Shown one piece after another: positions 55,123 to 64,000 of a DNA stretch of 64,000 bases. The position numbers and the translations under genes were made by a program. The stretch is from Cylicocyclus nassatus (lineage: Eukaryota > Nematoda > Chromadorea > Rhabditida > Strongylidae), in assembly GCA_958299035.1 (NCBI GenBank), contig CATQJL010000001.1:34944780-35008779 (forward strand), given 5' to 3'. The notes under the pieces are model-generated. The model did no database searches, was not told the origin of the DNA, and was given only the letters and a program-made list of their open reading frames with translations. Positions within the stretch are counted from its first letter, which is position 1; the number at the start of each line of letters is the position of its first letter.

Positions 55123-56843
55123 GTATGTGCTAACTTTTTTCAAACAAAGATGATGTAACAAAATGTAATTTGTTGAAGTTTTTTGGAAGACGCCATTATG
55201 ATCATCCCCTAAAAAATAAGATTAATCTTGAGTAATTTCAACTCCAAGTAAATTGATCTGTATTAATTGCACATTCTTTATCTACACATTTTTTTCATTT
55301 CAAATCTCTGCAACGTAAAATAAGCAAGTTTGTTTCTTGGCAGTGCAAACTTTGTTTCACTACAGTCTTCCGCATTTTCTTGACGTATAGCACTGACAGC
55401 CTAAACAGAAGCGACATTGGCCTCGAACGAAAGCAATACGGTTAAAATAACTTTGACGGCTCCTCATTCTTTTATTCTTTTCTGCGCTGACTCATGCGCA
55501 GTTTCGGTTCTAGAAGAGGAAATCTCTTCAAAAGAGGTACAAAGTTTGATTGTATGTTCTTCCGTTGGCAACATTTCTTTTTTAACGTCAAGAGTTTGGC
55601 ATGGAGTAGGATCAATACCGCTCGTGAATAACTCAGGCTTTTTAAGCTCCTTTAAAGTGCCAGTTGTGCCGGCGCCGAGCTAGCGCCATGTCGGCACAGC
55701 GCTACCGAAAAATTTCAATAAGATTTTGATCTATACTTAGCTATGAAGGAGGCCCGTTTTGAATTGGGCCAGAGAGCGCGGCGTACGCGACGTAGGCAGC
55801 GTACGCTCACGTGCATTAGGATGTGGGACGTACGAGACGTAAGTCGCGTACACCGCGCAGTTTGGCCCAACCATATGTCACGCACCCAACGAAACGAATT
55901 GTACTGATCTAGACAGCGCCGAGACAGCACGGCATAGGTTGGTGCTAGCTCAATACCGCCACAGGCATTCTGGACGGAGCCTAAATTTATAAAATAATTA
56001 TCTTTATTATTCAACAAGAATGTTATAAAATCAATTAAAGTGGAATAAACTTCAACATCCTAATTTTTGACTTCACAGACTTTCCTTGATGCAAATGCTT
56101 ACGATGCTGAACACATCTGTAACGTCGTTGGAGGACATTTGACTTCGATACACAGCTCTGCCGAGAATATATTTGTAGCCGGTGAATTTTTGTTTTATAC
56201 AAATTGTATATGCAAAGCTTACTGCCGGACTATGGCGCAAAATCTCGGAGTTGGGGCCAGACTGCGCGGCGTACGCGACTTTCGCAGCGTACGCCCTATA
56301 CCTCAATGCACATGTGCGTATGCCGCGAAGTCTGGCTCAATCGCCCGAGCTTGAGCGCGGTTTAACAGCTGCGGAGCGCATAAGGTGCAGGATTTTAAAC
56401 AAAAAAGTTACACGTCATGAGAGCGTTCTCACCGTTCAACCAACTTTGCCTTTGCACCCCTCCGGCACTAGCCATTAATTCAGCGATTGCAATAACTGAC
56501 CGTATCGCCGCGACGAGCAACGTGAGACGAAAAACGAAAAAAACGTGAGACGGCTTGTACAATAGTGATTTGTATGGCAACCATCTTACGCTTCTTGTGT
56601 CCCGCAGTGACGACATTCCGTGCAGTTGATAGGACACTAAAGTACAAGCATTATTCAGTCTGTGATTTAGAGTTGGCAAGAACGGGTAGGCAATGGATAA
56701 CCGCCAACGACCTAACCTGGATTGGTCTGTGGGCTGAAGGTACAGGAAGGAAAATATATACCTGGACTGACGGCACAAAAGTTGACTATCTACCCTGGGT
56801 TGTGGGTGCACCTCAGGCTCATGAAGATCAACGCTGCGTGTTG
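55058..56843 (+). CDS. Secreted C-type lectin-like protein, gene 2 (CTLD exons, 3' end missing)
   Basis: Exons 55,058-55,122; 56,079-56,181; 56,671-56,843, with acceptors TTTTTAG, TTCACAG and GATTTAG and donors GTATGT, GTGAAT and GTAAGA. They encode the first three quarters of a CTLD: CPWLCESGWTYFDK, TFLDANAYDAEHICN, GGHLTSIHS, DLTWIGLWAEGTGRK, WTDGTKVDYL, then GAPQAHEDQRCVL. No premature stop and phases agree. The GAPQ site differs from EPN/QPD. The last exon is expected beyond 64,000, if present; Penelope-like and RTE fragments fill the expected intron. Same fold and likely extracellular role as gene 1. Confidence 0.78.
55644..55982. mobile_element. Intronic TIR element with CpG-rich palindrome (unit 2)
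   Basis: The counterpart of 22,905-23,245 at the same intron position. The CpG-rich palindrome is at 55,764-55,872 (TTGGGCC...GGCCCAA, GTACGC steps). The TIRs AAGCTCC and GGAGCCT are more eroded than in unit 1. Confidence 0.62.
56079..56181 (+). CDS. Lectin gene 2, CTLD exon B
   Basis: After TTCACAG; encodes TFLDANAYDAEHICNVV and GGHLTSIHSSAENIFVA. Donor GTGAAT, phase 1. Confidence 0.87.
56243..56365. repeat. Second CpG-rich GTACGC palindrome, intron B
   Basis: Contains GCGGCGTACGCGAC, GCAGCGTACGCC and ATGCCGCGAAG in inverted arrangement, similar in style to the intron A palindrome. Unit 1 has the counterpart at about 23,500-23,590, more decayed. Confidence 0.55.
56671..56843 (+). CDS. Lectin gene 2, CTLD exon C
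   Basis: After GATTTAG; encodes ELARTGRQW, DLTWIGLWAEGTGRKIY, TWTDGTKVDYLPWVVG, APQAHEDQRCVL, with GTAAGA as donor. Same length as unit 1 exon C. Confidence 0.9.
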
Positions 56844-57125
56844 GTAAGACTTTCAAATAAATAAGGAAAATCTGACGCATTTAATGGTTTTTTGAATGAT
56901 CAAAAGCAATAAGTCGAATTACCTACGCGAGCAGAATTTCGATGGTTAGAAGATATGAAGTATGACCTAAAGTTTGCAATCTTCCCACTTAAGCTCGCCA
57001 TTTCAGATCGCCACTGCAAATATAATCTTTTGTTACTACAAGCAAAACTTCAGATTGCAATTTATAACATGCCTTAATATACTGTTCGGCATTCAGACGC
57101 TTTTCGGTGCACATCTTTGAAAATA

Positions 57126-57897
57126 TTAGGTTGGCACATAAGTTTTGCAACTTTTCCCGTAACTTTTTTCCTATTTTATATAGCAATCTCATTTTGTGGC
57201 ATCATGTAGATCGTGATGTAAGCTGTAAGTCTGCACAAACCGTTTGATTTTTGATAATGTAGTACAAAAAATCTAAGCATTTTTTGAAAACTGCTGAAAA
57301 TCGAGGTTCCACTATTTTCTGGCAAACATGAAGCCCTACGAAACCTGATTCAAACATATGAAAAAGCAATTATAGGCAGCATGTAGCTGGAAGCTGGCAC
57401 ATTGGAATCAGTGAAAAAGAAATGAAATTTAAACACAAATTAAGGTGGGACGCCCTTGAGAAGTTAAGCAAGTCAAATGCGTCAAGTTTTGAAGGCAATT
57501 TGTCAATAACTAAGCTGCGAAAAGTCAGAATTCGCTATAACTTTGCACTATAGGGTAATCCTATGCGGTAAACACGCATATCATATTCATTTGTCGCTAA
57601 AATGAAATCCATCTTTTGATCTCACGAGCGAGGCCTTTTCATGCGAAACGGATCTCATTTTTGTGATCAGCATGTCAAATAAGCCCTATAGGCCAAGTTT
57701 CAGCAAAATCTGATGCATTCTAGAATTTTTCCCATAGTACCGTAAACCTACCGTAATCCTCTAAGATGGTAAAATTCGGCAAAAATGTGTGCATTAGAAG
57801 CTTACATCATATTCCTTATATTGCCAAAAAATGAATGCGCTACGATCAAATAGACAAAAGTTATATAAAAAGTTGCATTACTTATGTGCCAACCTAA
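57126..57897. mobile_element. Long-TIR foldback MITE, TTAGGTTGGCACATAAG family
   Basis: Left TTAGGTTGGCACATAAGTTT, right ATGCAACTTTTTATA inverse then CTTATGTGCCAACCTAA. The inverted arms are less perfect than in the other foldbacks. It lies downstream of exon C of lectin gene 2. Absent from unit 1. Confidence 0.68.
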
Positions 57898-58189
57898 TAT
57901 ATGTGTGTCGAAGCCAGTCTGACTTTCTGCGTCCTTGAATTCTAACCTCTTCATGTCGTTACTGTTTCCGGCGTGTTGTTTTTGGTTCATCATTCTGTGC
58001 AGGAATCTTGAGCATAGAATAGTTGCGAAACACTATAGAAAAACAATGAAGTGAAATCTTTCATAAACATTGTACTAACTGGCATACCCGGCCCCGTTCG
58101 GCCCTTTCAAAACACTATGATAAAGGTCCTATCCGTATCCGTCTGCAAGCGTTCTCTGTGCCCACTCCTAACTGCAAGTTCCTAATCCC

Positions 58190-58910
58190 TGCACCAACTC
58201 TCAGCTCCGTAGTTCAGACTTTGCAAAAAAATCGCTAAAATCGATAAAAGTGAAGATAATTTTGAAAAGTATTATTGTATTCGTAATCAGCCGCAAGAGA
58301 TTCGACAAAAATAGATAAAATCGACATCGATCGATAACCAAAAGTAGCTTATGACACCCGCCCCGCCGAAGTGAATGTGTGCCAAGCGTGGCCCAGATCG
58401 TTTCGCAAATAAAGATTTCCATTCGGAACATAGCAGTGGCGTACCGAGGGGGGGGGGCGCCCCCCCCTGAGAGGTCGCGAAATTTTTGAAAGTTACTTAG
58501 GTACATGAGTTATAAAATTGTGCAAATGACTTGTTCATACTTGTAAATAATTAGAATATTTTTTTAAAAAATTTTAAAAATTCAAATTAGCCTTGTAAAA
58601 AATTTTCATTAAAAAATTTTCAAAAAATTTTCAAAAAAAATTTTGGCTCACGCCACGCCCCCTTTTTCCGGTTTTTCGGGGTTAGGAACCCGCAAAAATG
58701 TTGAGAAGCACCCTGAAAATTTTTTCGAAGTGTGTGGCTAACGTCACGCACCTACATTAGAAAAAAAATTTTGTCGCCCCCTCCCCCCCCCCCCCCCCGA
58801 GCCGAAATCCTGGGTACGCCACTGGAACATAGGTACGGACAGATTCATACACAAACACACAAACAAACAGTCAGCAAGATAAAGCTCATATCTGCACTTC
58901 TCTCTGTATA
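58190..58910 (-). mobile_element. Helentron-like relic, split by a TIR element
   Basis: Minus-strand remnant: parts of the internal repeat (ATCGCTAAAATCGATAAAAG), the block GACACCCGCC...GTGTGCCAAGC and the 5'-proximal ATTTCCATTCGGAACATA. It continues after 58,832 with a decayed tail including ACACAAACAAACAGTCAGC, the inverse of the 5' microsatellite region. Confidence 0.55.
58434..58824. mobile_element. CAGTGGCG-type DNA element with 8-bp target duplication
   Basis: Starts CAGTGGCGTACCGAGG and ends CCTGGGTACGCCACTG. GAACATAG flanks both sides exactly (58,426-58,433 and 58,825-58,832). The 8-bp duplication and CAGTG-starting TIR fit the hAT superfamily (established family traits; assignment inferred). 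391 bp, non-coding, with C/G runs near both ends. Confidence 0.78.
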
Positions 58911-58943
58911 TGACTATGTTCGTATGCCGGGGTTTCTTCATAC

Positions 58944-59600
58944 TACGCCGCGGGGCGCAGCGTGCTTGGCGTGCGCCGCAGAAATCGCTTATATACGTTC
59001 ACGGCAACGCCTTTTCGCTGGTTATGTGCGTATATCTATATTTCCTGCACTCGTGTTCTCCGAGAGCGTTCCTTCACAGCGTGCAATCCTTACCCTCTTT
59101 GCCTCGTCTCATCGTTGATTTTTCACTCAGGTTGGATTGAATTTGTGTGCTCCCTCCAGCAAACTTATTTCCCTCCAGTTTTCTCCAATTCCCTTTATCT
59201 CCGCCCATTAGTATTGCTTATCACTTCATTTTGCTATGAAAGCGAAATAGCGAAACATAGCGAAACAGCGAAAGCGGAACATACAGGGAGGTTTTTTTTT
59301 AGGATAAACGGCAAAATAAAGTGATAAGCAATACTAATAGGCGGAGATAAAGCGAAAGAGAAAACTGGAGAAGAATAAGTTTGCTGGAGGAAGCACAGAA
59401 ATTCAGTCCAACCTGAGTGAAAAATCAACGATGAGACTAGGCAAAAGAGAGGAAGGATTGCACGCTGTGAAGGAACGCTCTCGGAGAACACAAATGTGCA
59501 GGATATAGAGGTACGTACATAACCAGCGAAAAGGCGTTGCCGTGAACGTATCAGAGCGATTCCTGCGGTGCACGCCACGCACGCCGCGTCCTGTGGCTTA
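58944..59600. repeat. Foldback repeat, arms about 280 bp
   Basis: The left arm 58,944-59,222 is repeated inverted at about 59,315-59,600. Shared parts are GTTCACGGCAACGCC, GAGAGCGTTCCTTCACAGCG and AGTATTGCTTATCACTT. The centre has AGCGAAACAGCGAAA repeats. Reading frames on the two strands mirror each other and are not genes. Confidence 0.78.
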
Positions 59601-59603
59601 CAA

Positions 59604-60061
59604 GGGAAGGATAGTTGGATGCCGCGGCCAATCCTAATGATTTGTATACCAAAAAATGCGCCTTTAAATTCAGATTCTGAATCTGTGCTCGAAATCTGCG
59701 AAACGATTTTTTGAAGAAAGTTATGAACTTTTTCCTTGAAATTTTAGCCTACTTTTGGATAGTAAAAATCACCAGATTTGATCTAGCCTACCGTTTGATG
59801 CTACTGAAGAAAATTTTAGACGTAGTAATATTTATTTAGACTATCTGAATAATACTCAGCATTTGGAAAGGAGAGAAAATTTTTTTATTGATGATTTTGA
59901 CCCTCCACAGGAACGCAATTTTTTTAATGAAAAAAAAATCATAACTCCATTCAGATTATCGTTTCGCAGATATGAAAGACAGTCTACGAACCAGCATTCA
60001 AAAGCGCATTTTTTGGTATACAAATCATTATGAATGGCTACGGCATCCAAGTATCCTTCCC
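59604..60061. repeat. Foldback repeat, arms about 100 bp
   Basis: GGGAAGGATAGTTGGATGCCG at the left mirrors CGGCATCCAAGTATCCTTCCC at the right. Further in, TTTGTATACCAAAAAATGCGC mirrors GCGCATTTTTTGGTATACAAA. It is directly adjacent to the preceding foldback. Confidence 0.72.
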
Positions 60062-60529
60062 CTGTTAGTATGAAGGAACCCTCGCAAACAGAAAATTTCA
60101 TTTTTGAATCAGTTCGAACCAAACTTTGCACACATACATATAAGAACTCGTCGCATGTCCTATACATTTTATTATCGATTGTATCGACTTTATCGCTTTT
60201 CGTAAACTTTGAGTTAATGCAAGGGAGTAAAAATAACTGGTTACGAATATAATGACCGTTTGCAAGACTCGCTACTTCTCTCTATTTCATTTTCTGCGTA
60301 AGGACCATGTTGATTAGAAAAATGCAGTGTGGCAGAGAACTGACGTATCGAAGTGGAACAAGGACAGGTAAACGCTGCGCACAATTCAAGCGCAATAACC
60401 AGTTCTATTATGCCATGCAGACATGAAATACACAAGCCGGATAGCCTAGCTACATCGAAAGTGAGTGTGGGGGGGGGGGGGGGGGATCAAGCAGCAGAGC
60501 AAATGCAAGAAGTCCAAGAAAATGCTTTG

Positions 60530-61610
60530 AACGGATGAGTATTACTCATTTCTTGTTTGCCACGAAAGGTTTTGGTAGCAACAGTTTATTGTGCTGCCTA
60601 ACGTTTCGGCGGATACGTCGTCCTCAGAGGCATAAAAGTGAGCCAATCACCTTCATCAAACGCAACTCGCACGTTTGATTCGTCCAATGCAACCGCAGTC
60701 CAGCGTCCAAGCTAGATCAACTTACCAAGACTCTCAGGGAAGAGAAGAGACTTTTTAGGTCGCTTACAATGTACGGTAGCAATAAACAGATCAACAGGTT
60801 TAGACATGTTTAAGTAGCTATAGGCTATCGAAATCACAGAATGATAAGAAAGGCTTCAGATCATTTGCCACAGACAACTGTTCATTCTTGTATTCAATTT
60901 CGGGTTGCGAGCAAGGATGAACGCGGCTTCTAACAACTTTCGAGCAGAGATGTTATTCTTGATTGCCAGTATGCTGCAATTGGCTTCAAGGGCTTCGCCG
61001 CCGTGACACCTTCCATGTTTCCCAATGAGCTCACAAGCCTCTTCTTTTGCTGGCCAGATGTTCGTTTACGCGTACAAAAAGCGATCGGTCTCGCCGATGT
61101 AAATGGCCCGGCATCTTCGACATTCCAACTGGTAAACTAAACCGCTTTTGAGCAATCTCCTGACTTTCCGTTTGCACACAACACAGTTATGCGATGTGCA
61201 AGCTCTATGTATAATCGATTTCGCACCAGCTGTTTCCTGATGTTGTCTTGTGGTAAATTCACTAGAACAACATCAATATCCAACTGTGCTTGCGTTATAC
61301 ATCGTTTGACTGCGTTGATCACTTTGTCGCATATGAACGGCAAGCATAAAGGAACACGTGTTCGACTTTGGTTGCTTGTGTACATGTATGTTCGTTGGAG
61401 GCTTTGAATTGCTCGAGTATCCGTTGTTGGAATCTATGATGCGTGCCATTTCCAGAAACTCAAGTCCCTCACTTTCTCCGCTTACACACTGCAGGCTGTC
61501 TTGAACACGTTGCGGATAACCGCAGGTTTTACGGTTGAGTGAGCGGAAGTGGAGTGTAAGATGATGTTCTTGCTGCTCTCTTTCCGATAGCATTTAATGT
61601 GTACAGCGCT
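60530..61610 (-). mobile_element. Penelope-like element, 3' fragment with GIY-YIG endonuclease
   Basis: The minus strand near 61,190-61,060 encodes VVCKRKVRRLLKSGLVYQLE, then CRRCRAIYIGETDRFLYA, the Cys pair and YIGET...R core of the GIY-YIG endonuclease found at the end of Penelope-like elements. It is followed near 60,950 by ISARKLLEAAFILARNPKL. Upstream, near 61,500, comes GESEGLEFLEMARIIDSNN. Several frameshifts break it. The 3' end has AACGTTTCGGCGG near 60,600, like the arms at 9.6 and 14.2 kb. Confidence 0.7.
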
Positions 61611-62264
61611 GTTTGCCATCATCAGTTTGTTAAAGTAGGTTAACCTCTCATCGTTTGGTTTCTCGTTTCTCTTTAGTTAAGCTATGTACTGCGATTGTTC
61701 ATTGGCGATCAGCACTCATCCATTTCGGACTGAGTAGTCACAATGAAACAATCGGTGCGCATGCCATTATGCCAAGGCTAGAGAAAGGAAAACTTTTAAG
61801 TCACTTCGAAACATACCGTCACAGTTATCCTCCTTAGTTGAACAAGCCCTAGCGCTATGTCAGAAAGTGATATATACAACCCAGTCAATTACGTTTCTCA
61901 AACGAACAGAAGACGTGTTACCTCGCTTCTTTACGAATAAGAAGCTCGAAGTTACGTGCAATCTTCCCGCAGATCATCCTAAAATACGTGGACTGTATAA
62001 GTCGATCTTAATAATTACGATAAAGCGGAAGCAGTACGTATATCCCAGCCAAATCAAGTGCAGAACGAAGGAAAGCTTTTCGAAGATTGTTAGATAATGT
62101 TATGTGGGAGAGGATTGAAAGCGCGTAGAGAAATATCTGCGACATTGCGCATTCTGATGCTAAAGCCAGACTACGCAGAAAGTCTGACGTACCCTTGGTT
62201 CTTAACTAAAATCTTCATCTTTATAATTTATTCATACTCAACGGTTCTACATGTTAGTGATAAA
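61611..62264. other. Unassigned sequence between two retroelement fragments
   Basis: Short coding-like stretches occur on the + strand (for example SESDIYNPVNYVSQTNRRRV near 61,864 and AERRKAFRRLLDNVMWERIE near 62,060), in different frames. No family recognised. No match elsewhere in the window. Confidence 0.3.
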
Positions 62265-62665
62265 TACCGTGATGATTTTGTCTGAGGCTTCCGTTAATCA
62301 GTATGTGACCATATATGCATGTTCTATTCGCCTCCATTCACGAGGATCCATAACTAGTTCTTGCCATTTACGAGCAGATTTAAAGACATTACAGTGCTTT
62401 CACATGTCGTCTTTCCATCCAGTTCTTGGTCTGCCATCACCAAAGCGTCTTTCGACAGATGGTGTCCAGCGCGTGAGAATTTTTGTCCATTTTTCTTAAC
62501 CTTGTATCCTAAAAATTTTCCCAGCGAACCGCCACTTCCTTCTCCATGCCGCCGCAACCACAACCTTCAACTTCGTTATAGAACGAATCCAAATTGAAGA
62601 TTTGTAGTCCTTCAGTCGAAATCCAAGCATCAGCCTTTCCATTTCTCTCTGGCATCGGAGCAGTT

Positions 62666-63289
62666 TCAGCATTGACTTCTGGTGATTGCCCATGTTTCAC
62701 AGCCATACAGAAGTGTTGGAAGGATGATTTTGTTGAAGTAGTGCCGTTTTAGGTAAACAGCTACGTTTCTGTTGGTGAGAAATCTTCGTATCTTACCAAA
62801 AGCAGTCCATGCCATCCCAATACGTCTAGAGATTTCTTTGTCGTGATCGCGCGGGCATTGCAGTAGCTGACCGAGATAGACAAACGAGTCTACGCGCTCG
62901 ATGGTGTTGCCGCTTAGCGTAATTGTTGAAGTTCTCCAAATGCGATCTCTGTCCTCTCCCATCCATTTTGTTTTTCTTTCATTCATTTGAAGCCCAATTT
63001 GCTGACAAGCTTCAAGAATTTTCACGGCCATTGACTGTAATCGAGTTGGGCAACGACTTATAAGCACAACGTCATCCGCAAATGCAAGATAGTGCAGTTG
63101 TTTTGCACAGATATTATAGCCATCTCCATCTTCCCAGTGGGCAGAATCGTATGCGAATTGAAGGCACGTGATGAAGATAAGCGGTGATAGAGCATCCCCT
63201 TGGCAAACTCCTTTCTGTATTTTAAATGGAGCATTGGTTTCATCAGACTGAAGCGAGGGCGTAGCTGCTTGATACAAGAGTCGTATCAT
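62666..63289 (-). pseudogene. RTE reverse transcriptase, palm and thumb
   Basis: A 207-codon frame with QKGVCQGDALSPLIFITC, the FADD catalytic box (YLAFADDVVLISR), LQMNERKTKWM and the RTE-type VDSFVYLGQLL and LPTLLYGCETWA. An open fragment that is cut by frameshifts at both sides. Confidence 0.8.
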
Positions 63290-63291
63290 TG

Positions 63292-63618
63292 TTATTGTGT
63301 CGGTATCAACTCCGTAATGGGCGCTCTCCAGTTTGAGTCGAACTCGACGGTATCGAACGCTTTCTGAAAGTCGAGAAAAAGGAATGCGATAGGTAAATGA
63401 TATTCATGCGTTTTCTCAATGAGTTGATTGATAGTTTGTAAGTGGTCAGTGGTTGAGAAATGCTGCCGAAACCCAGCTTGCTCAATAATCAGATATTTGC
63501 ACACTTTTTCTTCGACTCGACAGGCCATTGCTCCCGTCAAGACTTTGTAGACTGTGGGTAAGAGAGAAATCGGTCGATAGTTGTTAATATCGTGACGGTC
63601 CCCGCTTTTGTGAAGCAA
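63292..63618 (-). pseudogene. RTE reverse transcriptase, N-terminal motifs
   Basis: A 108-codon frame with NNYRPISLLPTVYKVLTGAM, IIEQAGFRQHFSTTDHLQ and LFLDFQKAFDTVE. It runs into an abrupt frame change at 63,300 before the palm region. Confidence 0.78.
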
Positions 63619-64000
63619 TATTAGGGAGGCATGGGGAAGTTGGCAGGAACGTGATTGCCTTCGAACATTCGATTGATATTTTTATTGCAAGTTGGGGTGC
63701 AACAACTTCTACACCATACTTCGCAGCTTTAGAAAGAATGCCATCAATTCCTGGAGCAGTGTTTCCTCTAATCTTTGAGGCTGCTTTCCTCAGTTCGTCG
63801 GCGCTGATAGGACGAATAGATAGATCGTTGGCTGTGGAATGGAAGCGTGGTCCCGCGGGCGGCGTGGAGTTCGGCGAAAAAGGTATTAGCGAGTGATTGA
63901 GCTTCTGTGGAAGTACTGGTCATAGTCCCATCTGGCCTCCGCAATTGACATTCGACTACATGTTGACGAATAAGCTCGAGACGGCCGCGTTTAATACGAT

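Larger units (their letters stand above)
34367..60530. repeat. Segmental duplication, unit 2
   Basis: This is the second copy of the sequence at 83-27,900, in direct orientation, with a period of about 33-34 kb. It starts directly beside the mariner-type MITE at 33,695-34,365, and the last recognisable match is near 60,530, before the Penelope-like fragment. It contains lectin gene 2 exons 1-4. Private insertions are the LINE nest (41.9-49.2 kb), the mariner (50.4-52.6 kb) and the MITEs at 52.8, 53.8 and 57.1 kb. It lacks the 3.2-6.4 kb and 9.5-14.3 kb insertion clusters of unit 1. Confidence 0.88.
62265..64000 (-). mobile_element. RTE-like LINE, 5' side beyond the window
   Basis: Reading leftward from the window end: ISADELRKAASKIRGNTA then PGIDGI (63,810-63,730); NNYRPISLLPTVYKVL, EQAGFRQHFSTTDHLQTIN and FLDFQKAFDTVE (63,618-63,292); then KGVCQGDALSPLIF, YLAFADDVVLIS, FVYLGQLL and LLYGCETWAI (63,289-62,666). 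It ends with GRPRTGWKDDM near 62,430. The motif set and C-terminus fit RTE elements. Frameshifts near 63,640, 63,300 and 62,670 make this copy inactive. The endonuclease would lie beyond 64,000. Confidence 0.78.

Noticed and set aside
58784..58799. Long C-run (and the G-run near 60,469)
   Set aside because: Homopolymer length may be a sequencing artefact; no function is inferred.
59234..59578. Open frame of 114 codons with hydrophobic stretches
   Set aside because: It mirrors the open frame at 58,962-59,324 because both are arms of one palindrome.
1..64000. tRNA, rRNA and spliced-leader RNA genes
   Set aside because: I looked for tRNA box-like stretches and rRNA cores by eye and found none convincing; a covariance-model scan would be decisive.

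Overview
This is repeat-rich nuclear DNA from a nematode, most likely a strongylid-type (clade V) species with a large genome. The evidence is: exons of a nematode-style C-type lectin (clec) gene with TTTYAG-type splice acceptors; long introns full of transposon debris; many Tc1/mariner-type elements that duplicate TA; and CR1/jockey-like, RTE-like and Penelope-like retroelement fragments. I see no bacterial operons, rRNA, tRNA or CRISPR array. The species is inference.

The main architecture is a large tandem duplication. Unit 1 (about 83-27,900) and unit 2 (about 34,367-60,530) are collinear diverged copies. Each carries one single-domain C-type lectin gene on the + strand. Gene 1 has a candidate signal-peptide exon at 20,633, CTLD exons at 22,118, 23,343 and 23,884, and a last exon at 31,395-31,511 across a 7.3-kb intron. 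Gene 2 has the matching exons at 50,042, 55,058, 56,079 and 56,671; its last exon would lie past the window end. The two units differ mostly by transposon insertions, so each unit supplies empty sites for elements present in the other.

Unit 1 layout: foldback and TIR repeats (0.3-2.4 kb); four different TIR elements packed into one TA microsatellite (3.5-6.4 kb); a Helentron-like element (6.9-7.4 kb); an old TIR transposon with a nested MITE (7.9-9.3 kb); a 4.8-kb composite (9.5-14.3 kb) made of inverted Penelope-like ends with two Helentron-like elements and a 137-bp satellite at the centre; quiet intergenic sequence (14.3-20.6 kb) with one 957-bp TIR element; then lectin gene 1, whose last intron (24.1-31.4 kb) is full of repeats.

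Between the units (31.5-34.4 kb) are a 1.7-kb palindrome with six copies of a 17-bp motif and a mariner-type MITE touching the start of unit 2. Unit 2 layout: intergenic sequence with the same old TIR transposon; a 7.2-kb nest of two CR1/jockey-like LINEs (41.9-49.2 kb) about 0.9 kb upstream of gene 2; a dead mariner interrupted by a foldback element (50.4-52.6 kb); three long foldback MITEs; the gene 2 exons; and a Helentron relic split by a TIR element with an 8-bp target duplication (58.4 kb). The right edge holds foldbacks, a Penelope-like 3' fragment (60.5-61.6 kb) and an RTE-like LINE running off the end (62.3-64.0 kb).

The only host gene I can support is the lectin pair; all other long reading frames are transposon-derived or unrecognised.
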